Below are positions 11,357 through 21,990 of a DNA stretch of 64,000 bases, in pieces. The translations under genes were made by a program, and so were the position numbers. The notes under the pieces are model-generated. The model was not told the DNA's origin, did no database searches, and worked only from the letters and a program-made list of their open reading frames with translations. This stretch comes from Pomphorhynchus laevis (Eukaryota > Acanthocephala > Palaeacanthocephala > Echinorhynchida > Pomphorhynchidae): NCBI GenBank assembly GCA_012934845.2, contig WNNJ02001845.1, positions 82,837 to 146,836 of the forward strand. Reading direction: 5' to 3'. How positions within the stretch are numbered: position 1 is the first letter of the stretch; every line of letters begins with the position of its first letter.

Positions 11357-11655
11357 AAAAAGGATTTATTTTTAAGTGACAAATGCGTGCCGGAGCACGC
11401 TTACATTACCATGAAGAAAAAAGCAAGCAAAAATCTAAATCATGTTTCGAGAAGGTGGGAACGGAGGAGGTATTTGAATGTGATATACGAATGAGCGCGG
11501 CGCACGTCGAAATGAAGCTGATTCCAAGCGAGGGGGCGGCGACGAGGAAGGATCGCATACCGTAGTTGTTGGAGTAATTGGGAACATTGAGTAAGAGGGA
11601 ATGACGGGAACGCAGCGATAGTGAGGTGAAGCGAGTGTCGTCTAAGAAAGTAGCA
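11357..11655 (-). mobile_element. 3' end fragment of LINE family B (L2/CR1-like)
   Basis: The first 300 bp match the 3' end of the element at 13115-15267 in the same orientation: the motif GGATTTATTTTTAA next to the A-run, then GCGTGCCGGAGCACGC, then the last codons of the RT ORF. 5'-truncated, which is typical of LINE insertions. Frames are damaged. Confidence 0.75.
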
Positions 11656-12743
11656 AATATATATTCACATTTTTAAATATTCACATTTAAAATATTCTTT
11701 AAATTATCGGTGATTAAATGTGCGTGTATCTAATTATGTAATTATCGAAATGGGTATCACTAAGGATTAGATAAATTACTAAGAGAAAAGGACCTGTCAA
11801 GGATTGACTATTTTTGATTTCACTGAATATTCTTGATTTTTAAAACTTTGTTTTTAACTGGTTATGAATACTTACAATGTTCTTGAAATGCCTACAAATA
11901 GTAGGGGAAATATTGGAATAATATATTTTTTCTTAATTATTAATATTAAGGCCTTAATATTAATTAAGGACCTGTCAAGGATTGACTATTCCTGATTTCA
12001 CCGACTATTCTTGATTTTAATAAACATACAATGTCCTTGAAATTCCTACAAATGGTAGGCGAAATATTTGAAGAATTAATTATTTTTCTTCGTTTCAATG
12101 CTGGCCTTTTATTTCAATAATTTAAATTCATTATTATACTGTTATCTCAAGGGCCAACATTTTCTCGTCTATATATTTTAGTGTACAATTTTTTAAGTTT
12201 AAGAAACTAATAAATATTATATCATCATTTTAGCAGATGCAGCTATATTGTGGCTCATGAGTAGAAAATACTCTACTGCTGTATACTTCTACTAATTAAT
12301 AATTTATCTAAATCATTGATTTTTAAAAAGTATTTGTAAATAATTTACAAATACTTATAGGCGATGACATTTTGACTTTTAGGATAATATAATAATGGAA
12401 TATTTTCAAATGTAATGACACATGTCGAATTTTTATGTCGCTTTCACCTATAATCACCTATTAATGGTGATTAAGTGTGCGTGACTTAATAAACTTATAA
12501 AAATCAAAATGAGACTCGCTGGAGATTTTATAAATTATTGAGAGAAAGACCCTATCCAGCATTGAAGCAAAGAAAAAAGAATTAATTCTTCCAATTGAAT
12601 CAATGGTACGAAGAATCAATGCTTCCTACCATTTGTATGCATTTTCAAGGACATTGTATATAATTATATATAATTTTTTCAATGGTACGTTTAGAACAAT
12701 TGTCTGTTGATAATACTTTATTCATTTAAAAAAATATTTTATT
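11656..12743. repeat. A+T-rich noncoding DNA with an internally repeated element
   Basis: The phrase GACCTGTCAAGGATTGACTA occurs at about 11790 and again at about 11969, each followed by TTGATTT…CTTGATTTT and then TGTCCTTGAAAT.CCTACAAA. A weaker relative continues near 12540-12660, and part recurs near 18315-18370. No coding potential or terminal inverted repeats were seen. Probably an old nonautonomous element or its remnants. Confidence 0.5.
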
Positions 12744-12761
12744 AAAAAAATTATTATTATA
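12744..12761. repeat. Probable target-site duplication, left copy of family C
   Basis: AAAAAAATTATTATTATA here is identical to 17119-17136 and brackets the family C RT element. Because the string is low-complexity, part of it could instead be a tail of the adjacent CR1-like element. Confidence 0.55.
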
Positions 12762-13114
12762 ATAGGCCCTGCTACACGTGGTGCAGCATGGCCTTCTGGA
12801 GTAAATGCATCTTCATGGAAGAATATGATATGCTCTTTTGGTCAAAGTTCTAATGGGCTTGCTGAATCCTTAGCCAACTTCGCAATAACCATAGCGACCA
12901 TCGAATTGAATCTCGGCGGCATTGAGGCCTTTACAGTAAGCCGTCTAATTCCACTAGATAAAAATCGATGAGTACGACAGATTGGAGTAAGTGAAGTATC
13001 TCGAAGAATAGTAGGCAAAGTTGTGGTGAAAAGAATTTCGGAAGATATCCAGAAAGTGGCTGGTTGTGTTCAATTATGCTCTGGCCAACGATGTGGTATT
13101 GAGATGGCAATTAA
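12762..13114 (+). pseudogene. Family C RT, N-terminal part
   Basis: Reads GPATRGAAWPSGVNASSWK, then SRLIPLDKNR, an in-frame TGA at 12969-12971, then VRQIGVSEVSRRI and CSGQRCGIEMA. The pattern G…W…F…L…RLIPLDK…RPIGV.EV.RRI is the conserved fingers region of this RT group. It is separated from the palm at 15268 by 2.15 kb of nested LINE. No ATG start is visible because the element is 5'-truncated exactly at 12762. Confidence 0.75.
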
Positions 13115-13189
13115 AAAAAGGATTTATTTTAACGTGGCAAATGCGTGCCAGCGCACGCTTACATGACCACAACAAAACAAAACTGTGAA

Positions 13190-15125
13190 TCAGGTGTCGA
13201 GAAGGTGTGAATGGAGGAGGTGTTTGAATGTGATAAAGGAGGGAGCGCGGCGGACGTCGAGAGGGAGTTGATTCCAGGCGAGTGAGGTGGCGGCGACGAG
13301 GAAGGATCGGAGACCGTAGTTGTTGGAGTAATTAGGAACGTGGAGTAAGAGGGTATGACAGGAACGAAGCGATAGCGAGGTGGGGCGAGTATCGTCTAAG
13401 AAAGGAAGGTTGATGAACGATGGGGAGCCGACAGCGATGAGACGAAAAGTAACGAGAAGAAGGCGGAGTTTGATGCGGATGTGGATGGTGGGCCAGGAGA
13501 GTTGGGCAAAATATGTGGATGTGTGGTCGAAGCGACGGAGACGAAAGAGCACTCGAACGGCGGTGTTGATTATTCGTTGTAGGGGTAGGATGATGGATTT
13601 TGGAGAATTGGCGAAAAGGCTAAGGCAGTAATCGATTTTAGGGAAAATAAGCGATGAAAGAAGAGACATACAAGAACGGAAGTCGATAAGGGGGCGGATA
13701 CGGCGGATGTCACGAAGAATTAAGTTAGACGAGCGGACCTTGTCACTGACGAAGGGTTGAAGGGAAAGTTTATCATCGAAATGGAAGCCTAAGAAAGTGA
13801 GATTGTGAACTATGGGGATGATTAATGAGGCAAAAGACACAGTGGGAGGAGATATGTTTGGTTTACGGGGAAGGATCCACGTTATCTTAGACTTTTCGGC
13901 GTTTAGAACGAGATGGAGATTGGAGAGACGTTTGTAGATAGAAGAAAGACAGTTGGAGGCAGAAATGCCGATATCGTGTATGCGATGTGCGGGTGCATGA
14001 GCATAGATTAGAATGTCATCAGCGTATTGCATAACGTTAAAGGAGTAAAGTTTGATAAATGGAGAGAGATCGCCAAGCAAGAGAGAGAAAAGCAGGGGAC
14101 CTAGGACTGAACCTTGTGGAACCCCGCAAAAAATAGGGATGGGAGGATGATGAATTAGAACAGACGCGAAAGGAACGGTCGGATAGATATGAGGCGAACC
14201 AAGCTACGGAGGAGGAAGAAAAGCCGTAATCATAACAAAGGCGAGAAAGAAGGACGGAGTGGTCGACAATGTCGAATGCGGAGGAGAGGTCGAGGGAGAT
14301 GAGAACACTATATAGAGCCTTGTCTCGAGAAATGAGTAAGTCGTTGTACACTTTTATGCATGCGATTTCTGTCGAGTGATTAGAGCGGAAAGCGGATTGG
14401 AAAGGAGGGTACAGATTGGATGAGGAGAGATAAGCGTTGATTTGTATTAAGATGAGGCGTTCTAAGAGCTTTGAAAGAGTAGGGAGTAGTGAAATGGGGC
14501 GATAGCTAGAAGGAAGGGAGGGGTCGAGCGATTGTTTCTTAAGGAGGGGACGAACGATTGCGGATTTCCAGTGTGAAGGGAAGATACGGCTGCGGATGGA
14601 CGAGTTAAACAAGGTTGTGAGAAATGGGGATATCGATGAGCATATAGATTTTAATATGTGGGTAGGCAGGGGATCGGCAGGTGAGGTTTTGTTGGGCAAG
14701 GACATGAGGACAGATGATACTTCTGTAGGTGATACAGGGAGAAGATGAAAGAGTTCCGGAAGGATGAGAGTAGACTGGGCAGAGTGGGATAGGATGGAGA
14801 CCGGGGTGTGAGAGAGCAGCGTGGATACTTTAGTCTGGAGAAATGACGAATAATCATTAGCATTGATGTTGCAAGGCGTAGAAGAACAAGCCAGGATTGA
14901 GTTAAAAGTACGCCAGAGAGTCTTAGAGTTGAATGAAGTGATGATTTTATGCTGCCAGAAGGAGTTGCATTTGGTACGTAGTAGGTGGAGATGAGACCGG
15001 CGAAGAGCAAGATAGGAATCACGGAAAGACGGAGTGATCGAGCGGAAATCGCGTCTGAGAGAGCGGTGATAGACTCGAAAAGCATGGCGGAGTCGACGCT
15101 TTGAGGTTGTCGTAGTGCGTCGATG
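13190..15125 (-). pseudogene. Family B reverse transcriptase with one frameshift
   Basis: One frame is open from about 15125 to 14140 and includes the connector (KCNSFWQHKIITSFNSK, LWRTFNSIL), SPADPLPTHILK, SYRPISLLPTLSKLLERLI, FQSAFRSNHSTE and motif A ISLDLSSAFDIVDHSVLL. A 1-nt change in the A-run at 14128-14133 shifts frame. The second frame continues CGVPQGSVLGPLLFSLLLGD (motif B), then YADDILIYAHA (motif C, intact) and ends at 13190 with a WNQLPLDVR…SFITFKHLLHSHL C-terminus typical of CR1/L2 RTs. One indel alone separates it from an open RT, so it is comparatively young. The function was to copy LINE RNA at a nicked target. Confidence 0.85.
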
Positions 15126-15139
15126 GTTGTCCTTGTGCG

Positions 15140-15260
15140 TTAAAACTGTTAAATTTGCTGGATTGATCTGGAACTGGATTGATCTGGAACTGGATTGATT
15201 GTATGTTTATCAGAAACCAAATATTTTTTAAGGTTGAATATAAAGGGTTGAATATAAATT
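15140..15260. repeat. Short tandem repeats in the 5' part of the nested family B copy
   Basis: GGATTGATCTGGAACT is repeated 2.5 times at about 15161-15200, and GGTTGAATATAAA twice at about 15230-15257. They lie at the truncated 5' end, where LINE insertions often acquire filler repeats. Confidence 0.7.
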
Positions 15261-15267
15261 TGAGGAT

Positions 15268-17060
15268 CAATTCATTCCACAAAAGAACTCTTTGATGGTA
15301 GCGATGACATGTGCATATTACAACTAGATGCATCCAACGCTTTTAATCGCATAAATCGTTTAGTCGCTTTGAACAATGTAGAGTTCATATGTCCTTCTTT
15401 ATCCACTGTACTACGAAATATCTACAAATGCCCTAATATACTGACTGTCGACAATGATTTTTTAGAATCATCAGAGGGATTCACTCAAGGTGACCCGCTT
15501 TCCATGATTGCGTTTGTCGCGGCGTCTCTTCCCTTGATTAATGTTCTTTCAAAGGCTGCCCCGAATACTGTACATCGCTGGTATGCGGATGACTCTAACA
15601 TTATCGGAAGTGTGGAGGACCTTAAGACGATTTGGGATACTGTGCGTCGAGTCGGTCCTGATTTTGGATTTTATCTTAATGAAGAAAAGTGCCGAATGTT
15701 GGTACACGATAAGATACTTAGCGTCGCCCAGTCGATTTTCGTAGAATCTAACCTATGCATTAATACTGATGGAATTGAGATACTGGGTTCAGCTATTGGT
15801 ACAAAATCATATACAAATATGTTCATAAAGAAGAAAATAGATGAATGGTCTACTTGCATAGGGAGGTTGGTACTAGTAGCCGACGAAGATCCTCACCTGG
15901 CTTACGTCGCTCTGACTCAAGCACTACAACACAGCTGGAACTTCATACAACGAACTATACATGTCTATTCAGAAGCATTCACAAACTTGTCGAAAATCAT
16001 AGTATCCTGCTTTGTTCCCAAGATAACTGGCGTCGTCGATATAGATCGATTTAAAACAATATTCAATATCCCTTTGTGGTATGGTGGTTTGGGAATTTTT
16101 CTGCCTCAAGATGGATCTGATCTGGAATTCGAAAATTCTCGCCGAATGTGTCAACCGCTGATCAATGCATCATTTGGTCCCTTGCTGGCCCAACAGCAGC
16201 AACAAATCGCTTTGGATATTCACAATCAACAAAATAATTTTTAGAATATAAAATTACAAGAAACACTGGAAGATAGCATTATTATAAAAGCTTTAAAATT
16301 TGCTGCTACGTGTGGTACGTCAACATGGTTGTCTGCAAAACTGATGGAACCATATGGTTATCGACTCTCAAAGCTCCAATTTCAAGACGCTCTAGCGACA
16401 AGATATGGTTGGACGCCTCCGAAACAACCAGATCAATGTTTATGCGGTTCAAAGTTTGAGCTCCGTCACTCTCTTTCATGTAAGGTCGGTGGTATGCCAA
16501 TTATACGACACAACTTCCTTCGGGATCTAATTGCAAAAGAGCTAAAAGGGATTTGCGACCCCGTTTCTCTGGAACCTACACTGCAACCGCTTCCAGACGG
16601 AGTAACATTCGCAACAAATTCGACAGCCAGGGAACATAACGCTAGAGTAGATATTTCTTGCTATGGGTTGTTTAGTATTTCGGAGCGGTCCCTATTTGGA
16701 CATTTGCGTTTACAATCACCTTGCTTCGTTCTATTCAACATCAATGCCACAAAATCACTTTCACTACCACGAACAAAAAAAAGGAAAATACGGTGAACGT
16801 ATATCGCGATTTGAAAGAGCTTGTTTTTTCCTATAATTTTTGCAGCTAACGGTGGAGCTGGTGAAATAGCTTCAAAGGTGCTACGACAAATATGCAGGCG
16901 TCAATCTATAAAATCTGCTCGCCCATACAACGAATGCATGCGTGATTTGAGGATCAAAACGGGACTAGCGCTAGCAAGAGCAGCATCATTACAAGTTCGC
17001 TGCACTCCGTTGAGTAATATGTCGGGACAATGTGCTTGTCAGTGTAAGAATTTTAAATGA
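15268..17060 (+). pseudogene. Family C RT palm/thumb and C-terminal zinc/nuclease-like region
   Basis: Open from 15264 to TAG 16242-16244: LQLDASNAFNRINR (motif A), EGFTQGDPLSMIAFVAASLP (motif B), HRWYADDSNI (motif C) and FYLNEEKCRMLV. The same frame continues after the TAG: YGYRLSKLQFQDALATRYGW, CLCGSKFELRHSLSCK (CxCG…H…C, zinc-ligand-like), RHNFLRDLI, EPTLQPLP and ARVDISCYGLF…FGHLRL (D…x…(E/D/H)xR, reminiscent of a PD-(D/E)XK nuclease). Two frameshifts occur between 16770 and 16840, then ANGGAGEIASKVL to the end at 17060. A linked RT and C-terminal restriction-like nuclease is the plan of early-branching LINEs; I infer that, having recognised the group only from memory. Confidence 0.7.
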
Positions 17061-17118
17061 CTTTTCTAGTTTGTAGAACATTTTATTTCTTTTTTTTTCT
17101 TGAATAAATCTTCTCTTC

Positions 17119-17136
17119 AAAAAAATTATTATTATA
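17119..17136. repeat. Probable target-site duplication, right copy of family C
   Basis: Identical to 12744-12761. The trailing ATTATTATTAT may partly belong to the 3' microsatellite tail of the adjacent minus-strand CR1-like element. Confidence 0.5.
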
Positions 17137-17139
17137 TGT

Positions 17140-18290
17140 GAACTTCCAAGGGAGCTGAAGCTCGTAAGGAAGCATCACATCGAATAAAGAAAAACAGAAA
17201 AGAAACGTAAAAAAACATCAAGAGTTCACGAGGTCAAGCTTTAGGCGTTCTTTGAATTGCACAGCAGAAGAGCTGTTGATTACACCAGGTGATAATCCAT
17301 TCCATCGTTTACAGACGCGATTCATCACTGTTGTGCAATTTGTTCGATGCTTTGAGCGATGCTTCAAACATAGCTCGTGTCCACGTAACATTGAGGATTC
17401 ACGAAGACAGAACAGCTGCTTACACGGATGGTTAGGCACGCGCAGCGACATCCACACTAGTGTAAGATCTGCAATCAACAGATCGCATTCAATAGATCTT
17501 ATACCCAACGTCTCTAGTCTAACTGGATAAGGAATGGAGCGAGTTGCGGAACCAAGTGCGTGGCTCTTCTTAAAATGTTGTCGAATTCACTCAATTATGA
17601 TTTCAGTTGAGGGTGTGTCGCGTGAGATGCATAGAGCATATGTGATTTAAAGAGACTCGAATATACAATGCGTAAAGCCTTTGGCTCAAGTCGTCTAACT
17701 TTTCGATGAAGAAATCCTAAAAGTCTACGGCATTTTGCAATAATCGCAGAAGAATGAAGACGAGATTTTAAATTGGAAGAGATAACAACACCTAGATCAG
17801 TAAAGTGATTTACTGATTCGATAACTGTTGAGCTAAATTGATAAGAAGGGGAAGGTAATCGGGATTGACCAATTCTCATATGTCGACATTTACTAACATT
17901 AATTACTAAGCCGTGTGATGAACACCAACTACTAACTTTATCCAAATCTGATTGTAGTAGGGGAGAGCTAGAACAACCACGAAATAAAGGGCACCAGAGT
18001 TTCATATCATCGGAGTATAATAGGCACTGGCATGTAACAATTTCAGCGATTTCGTTGATGTAGATATTAAACAAAGTGGGACTAATGTGGAACACCTTGA
18101 GTGAGATAAAGCCATTCAGAAAGAGACTCACCAACTCGTACAGCAAAGGAACGTCTACTCAAGAATTCACGTATCCAGAGACAAACGTGCTTTGAGAATC
18201 CGTAATTTCCAAGTTTACACAGTAAAATTGGATGAACGACCCGATCAAAAGCTTTGGACAATATATTATCACTCAAATCTTTTTTACGTG
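17140..18290 (-). pseudogene. CR1-like LINE fragment (family D), RT and 3' end
   Basis: Read from 18276 down: S.AFDRVVHPILLCKLGNYGF (motif A region), SFAVRVGESLSEW, LTQGVPH-frameshift-SPTLFNIYINEIAEIV (motif B), CLLYSDDMKLW (motif C with YADD changed to YSDD), WCSSHGLVINVSKC, HFTDLGVVIS and finally NRVCKRWNGLSPGVINSS…FKERL near 17220-17330. This order and the NRV..WN.LP-like C-terminus are those of CR1/Rex-type RTs. At least two frameshifts. 5'-truncated in front of motif A; the 3' end abuts an (ATT)n run at 17126-17135. Confidence 0.75.
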
Positions 18291-18299
18291 AAAAACTTA

Positions 18300-19205
18300 G
18301 AGATAATATATATCATGACCTTGAAGAATTATTTTTTTTTCCGTTTCAATACTGGATATGGCATTTTCTCTCAATAATTAATAAAATAATACTTACTACA
18401 ACTTTCATAACTTGATTTATTTTAAACATCGCTAATACAGTGAAGATTTGTCAATTCTTATTTTGTTTTTAGTTCAGGACTTTGTGGTGACGCTTCCGAG
18501 CTTTTTGGATTTTTAATCCCATTTTACACTATCATAGAGCGTGCATTTACTAGAAGTATTCAACTGGACAGTGACATGTCAAAATTGTAAGGTTATATGT
18601 AATAAGATACTAACCTTAAATCGTCTATAAATATAAGGCCTGGGAAACTTATTTTCGTATAAGTAAAATAAAATTTATTTTAGCAAAAAGTTGACGTCAT
18701 AAATTCGTCGATATAATTATTGATAGGCCAAAGTTGTAAGTTTATATTAAGATATTAACTCTTCATGGCTTGCGAAGTTTTATGTCGCTATGATCAGAGG
18801 AAATATTATATCGCTATATTAATTTTTATTATAAAAAGTATTTTAAATTGGCATTTTACACAGGAAATTGATATCAAATAAAAATAATAAAATTCAATTT
18901 TCAAATTCGAACAAATAAAAAATTTAATTTTTAAAATATAACAGAAATTAAGTTTATTTGACGTCTTCAATAATTTTTATCATATCTCCCTTCAAGCTTA
19001 TCACTCCATTTATTGCTTTTAAACAGCCTGTCACACTGCTTATTCTTTTCGATCCCTATTTGGCCCCTCAATGTTCATGTTAATATCAGCTCAATAAATT
19101 CTAGGAACTAACACTGATGCGAATATTCATTACGAATAATTTACCAGGACCTAATAAGTAGGATTTAAGAGCACTCTTATCGACCGCATACACCAAGCAT
19201 CTTCA
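18300..19205. other. A+T-rich stretch without recognisable gene
   Basis: 18315-18370 partly matches the repeat near 12040-12110. Otherwise I see no open frame or structured repeat. Confidence 0.5.
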
Positions 19206-19355
19206 TTGCTACTGGGAACGAACGAAATGAAAGAACGTACTAAACAAACGGAATGAACGAGAGAATGAACGAACGGACTTAACATAGGGACTGAACAAAG
19301 GAACAACAAGCGGAGTGAACGGACAAAATGAACGAATGGATTAAACGAACACACT
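19205..19355. repeat. Degenerate GAAC/GAATG-type short tandem repeat
   Basis: A run of GAACGAAC, GGAATGAACGA and related 4-bp-register words, strongly purine-biased on the plus strand. It looks like an aged tetranucleotide microsatellite. Confidence 0.65.
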
Positions 19356-19463
19356 GAATTCGTCTGCGGGATTATTTTTTATCAGCTTTTTTAGGACGCA
19401 TTTATCACTCAAAATAAATTTCTCTTTTGTTTAATTGATTCTTTATACTATATTCATTTCATA

Positions 19464-19556
19464 ATCGGTTCTTAGAAAATAAAATTATTCAATTTTATCG
19501 TTACAAAATGTTCTTAGAAAATAAAATTAATTCAATTTGTATCGTTACAAAATGAT
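19464..19556. repeat. Two tandem copies of a 42-bp unit
   Basis: TTCTTAGAAAATAAAATTA…TATCGTTACAAAATG occurs twice in succession, immediately before the 5' truncation point of the CR1-like fragment at 19552. Confidence 0.75.
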
Positions 19557-20427
19557 CTAAACTCCCTGATCAAGTGGTGCGATTCTACCGGACTACGGTT
19601 GAATGTTGATAAATGTGTCATCATGCAACTAGGTCGCCCTATTGAAACTCTAAGGTACTTTATTGGAGATATGGTCTTAAAGGAAGTGTCTCATCATAAG
19701 GATTTAGGGATTATTGTCCATAGATCCTTGAAAACAAAGTTGAACACCGACTTCTTTCTAGGTAAAGCTACTAGGGCGTTATATTGTATTAAAAATGCAT
19801 TCCTCAGGTTAAGCTGTCACATGTTTAAAAGGTTATTCATCTCCATCGTCAGGCCACACTTGGAGTACTGCATTCAGGCTTGTTTCCCTGTCACTAAGCA
19901 AGAACTATTAGACCTGGAGTCTATTCTTAGGCGCGGATCGAGGCTCTGTATTGGCTTAAGTGGTATTGACTATTATGTACGTCTAAGTCGTATTGGGATG
20001 TTGTCGGTACGTGAGAGGTTCATATCCTTGGAAATGCTATGTATATGGCATATGTCGAATGATGTGGTAGGTTATCCCACCGATGTAATCACTAGGCGGG
20101 TAGATCAGTTGCGGGGACATAGCAGAGTCTTGTATAAATTTAGATTTGGCAGATTACCAAAAGTGTATAGACTCTCAAGGAGAGGAAATAGCATGTGGAA
20201 TTCGTTGCCTGAGGAAGTCGTTGCAGCCCCCAGTTTGAGAACGTTTAAATCACGATGCTACAAATGGATACATGAACAATGCCGCCATTCAACACTACCA
20301 CTGGAATACCCTAATTAGCTACGTTGACTAACCATTTGCTTTTGTTTTATTTTTTTTATTTTTTATTTTTTGGACTCTGCCTGAATAGCCTTTTGGCTTT
20401 GGTATGTATTGGAATAATAATAATAAT
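19552..20427 (+). pseudogene. CR1-like LINE 3' fragment (family E) with an open RT C-terminus
   Basis: An open frame runs from QNDLNSLIKWCDSTGLRLNVDKC at 19552 to the stop at 20318: HKDLGIIVHRSL, ATRALYCIKNAF, FISIVRPHLEYCIQA, RVDQLRGHSR and MWNSLPEEVVAAPSLRTFKSR. This is the thumb and C-terminal region of a CR1-type RT. Palm motifs A-C are missing through 5' truncation, so there is no activity. The 3' UTR ends TTGG-(AAT)n at 20410-20427, the usual 3' microsatellite tail of such elements. The frame has no breaks, so this copy is probably fairly young. Confidence 0.8.
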
Positions 20428-21125
20428 TTTCCCGATTTCGATATAATTATTATAAAAATAACAGAAATTATTAATTTATTCATATCTGAAATTGAATTTG
20501 ATGAATAATAAGAAATCAATGTATAAAACCATGATTTTGTCTGTAAATATCTTGTCTACAACTTTATAAATATATTCAAATTAAATTTGATCAATATATA
20601 TTAATTTCAAAATCGCGCGGCGGCTAGATGAAAATGGCTGGCGGGGATCCTGCCTTATCATTTGCTGGCAGTTGCTCATATATGTTCCAAACCTACTTTT
20701 CTAAATATATTGTAGAGCAGGCAGGGAATATATTACATTTATATAAATTTTTATATGAATTATTCATAAATTATTATATTAAATTATTATCCACATTAAA
20801 CCTTATCAATATATCAACTTTAAAACGTTTGATGAAACGTTTGGTAGTCTAGCGATTGCCTATATATGATTTAAATTATAACCAATTTTATGGAATAACA
20901 ATACAGTTTCACTGCTCGGCTAGCTTTACTAGCTTTGCTATGTTTTATGGTATAACCTACTTTCCATTGTTTAACATTTAATTAAATATTTAATATTAAA
21001 TAGTTAATATTTATTCTGTATTTTTGTTTTTCAAGCGCTTCGCTTGTTTTTTTCATATGTTGCGATGTTGCCTTCTAGATTTGGTAAACGAATTCTGCAT
21101 CCCGGAATTATGATCAGTTCTTTAC
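20428..21125. other. A+T-rich stretch without recognisable gene
   Basis: A short frame at 20628-20852 starts in a GC-richer patch (MAGGDPALSFAGSCSYM) but becomes low-complexity. Nothing family-like was recognised. Confidence 0.45.
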
Positions 21126-21129
21126 AGAT

Positions 21130-21462
21130 ATGAGCTGCGTGAATACGGATTTATTGGAATTAGAAAATATAATTTATGAGTACGAAAGTCAACTGCAGGA
21201 AATTGATAAGATTTTCTATGAGCACTCTACGAGTTTAGCAACTAAAGGTGATACACAAAAAATCGTTCAAGACGGAGATAAACTTCCTCTGATTCTTAAG
21301 CTACACATGATCTTAAGCGTATTTCTATACAATTCCCAAACTATCGTTTCTCTAATCAATAATCTGCATTGTCCATTGATTTTGATTTGTAATATCTATG
21401 AACATGTTATAATTTTCGGGATTTTAGTTTTATTCTTCATTATTCTGAATTATGATATTTAG
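21130..21462 (+). other. Unrecognised 110-codon open frame
   Basis: The first 60 residues look protein-like, with a heptad-like pattern rich in Glu/Leu (LLELENIIYEYESQLQEIDK) and a charged stretch ending DGDKLPLILKL. The rest is hydrophobic A+T-driven sequence. TTTACAG precedes it and could act as a splice acceptor, so a decayed exon or gag fragment is possible. No domain recognised. Confidence 0.25.
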
Positions 21463-21834
21463 ATGTCGAATTTCAATAGATACTTGACTTTGATAAATTT
21501 GTCGTTTTTGATATCATTTATATTTAAGTCAATATTCTCGTCACGACTTTCGAAAGGCTGATAAATCAAAAAATGTTGATCGTAATATCACGAAATATCA
21601 ATGAAAAAATAAATATAAAAGTTGCAAAAATCGATCAATTTTTGCAGAGTTGTATTTGTGAAAATAATTAAAAGTTAATTTTTAACCTTAATTTTTTAAC
21701 TTTAATTGTGCTCATCTAAATAAAATTTGAATATTGCATAAAACACAAATGGTCTTCTAGTGTGCAAAATTTCATTTGACCCATATATACTAGATAAAGG
21801 AATTGTAAATGTTTCAAGTATTCCTCATAGAGAT

Positions 21835-21990
21835 TGTTCTTAATAAAACTCTGGGTATGATGACTGTGCATCAAAGACTGTACATCCTAGATATGCTAGT
21901 AATGTGGCATATCGCCAACGGTTCGAATGGATATCCTACCTATTCAGTGGTTATCAACGATAGACGATTAATAAACTATAATTATTAACT
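21835..21990 (+). pseudogene. Relic of a family E-like CR1 RT C-terminus
   Basis: Reads LGMMTVHQRLYILDMLVMWHI..GSNGYPTYSVV, matching IGMLSVRERFISLEMLCIWHM…GYPTDVI in the fragment at 19990-20090. Only about 45 codons are recognisable. Confidence 0.6.

Larger units (their letters stand above)
13115..15267 (-). mobile_element. LINE family B (L2/CR1-like), nested inside family C
   Basis: Inserted on the minus strand with a short duplication CAATT (13110-13114 and 15268-15272). Read from 15267 down: about 140 bp of leader with short tandem repeats, the end of an endonuclease-RT connector, a full RT and a 3' end GCCACGTTAAAATAAATCC next to an A/T-run. The same 3' end is at 11357-11655 and 43289-43538, so this is a multi-copy family. 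The interior is markedly less A+T-rich than its surroundings. 5'-truncated: no endonuclease domain is present. Confidence 0.85.
12762..17118 (+). mobile_element. 5'-truncated retroelement of family C (RT plus C-terminal nuclease-like region), split by a nested LINE
   Basis: The coding sequence runs 12762-13114, is interrupted by the minus-strand family B element (13115-15267), and resumes at 15268 to about 17060 with an AATAAA-type 3' end (17104). The join is exact: codons before and after give ...GIEMA-I-HSTKELF. Possible 18-bp flanking duplications and the 5' truncation indicate insertion by target-primed reverse transcription. The RT is unlike families A, B, D and E and resembles a group common in cnidarians and other aquatic invertebrates, from recall only. 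Confidence 0.75.

Noticed and set aside
13380-13631. Arg-rich plus-strand frame
   Set aside because: Antisense of the family B RT; the apparent basic protein comes from the reverse complement of the Ser/Leu/Pro-rich RT.
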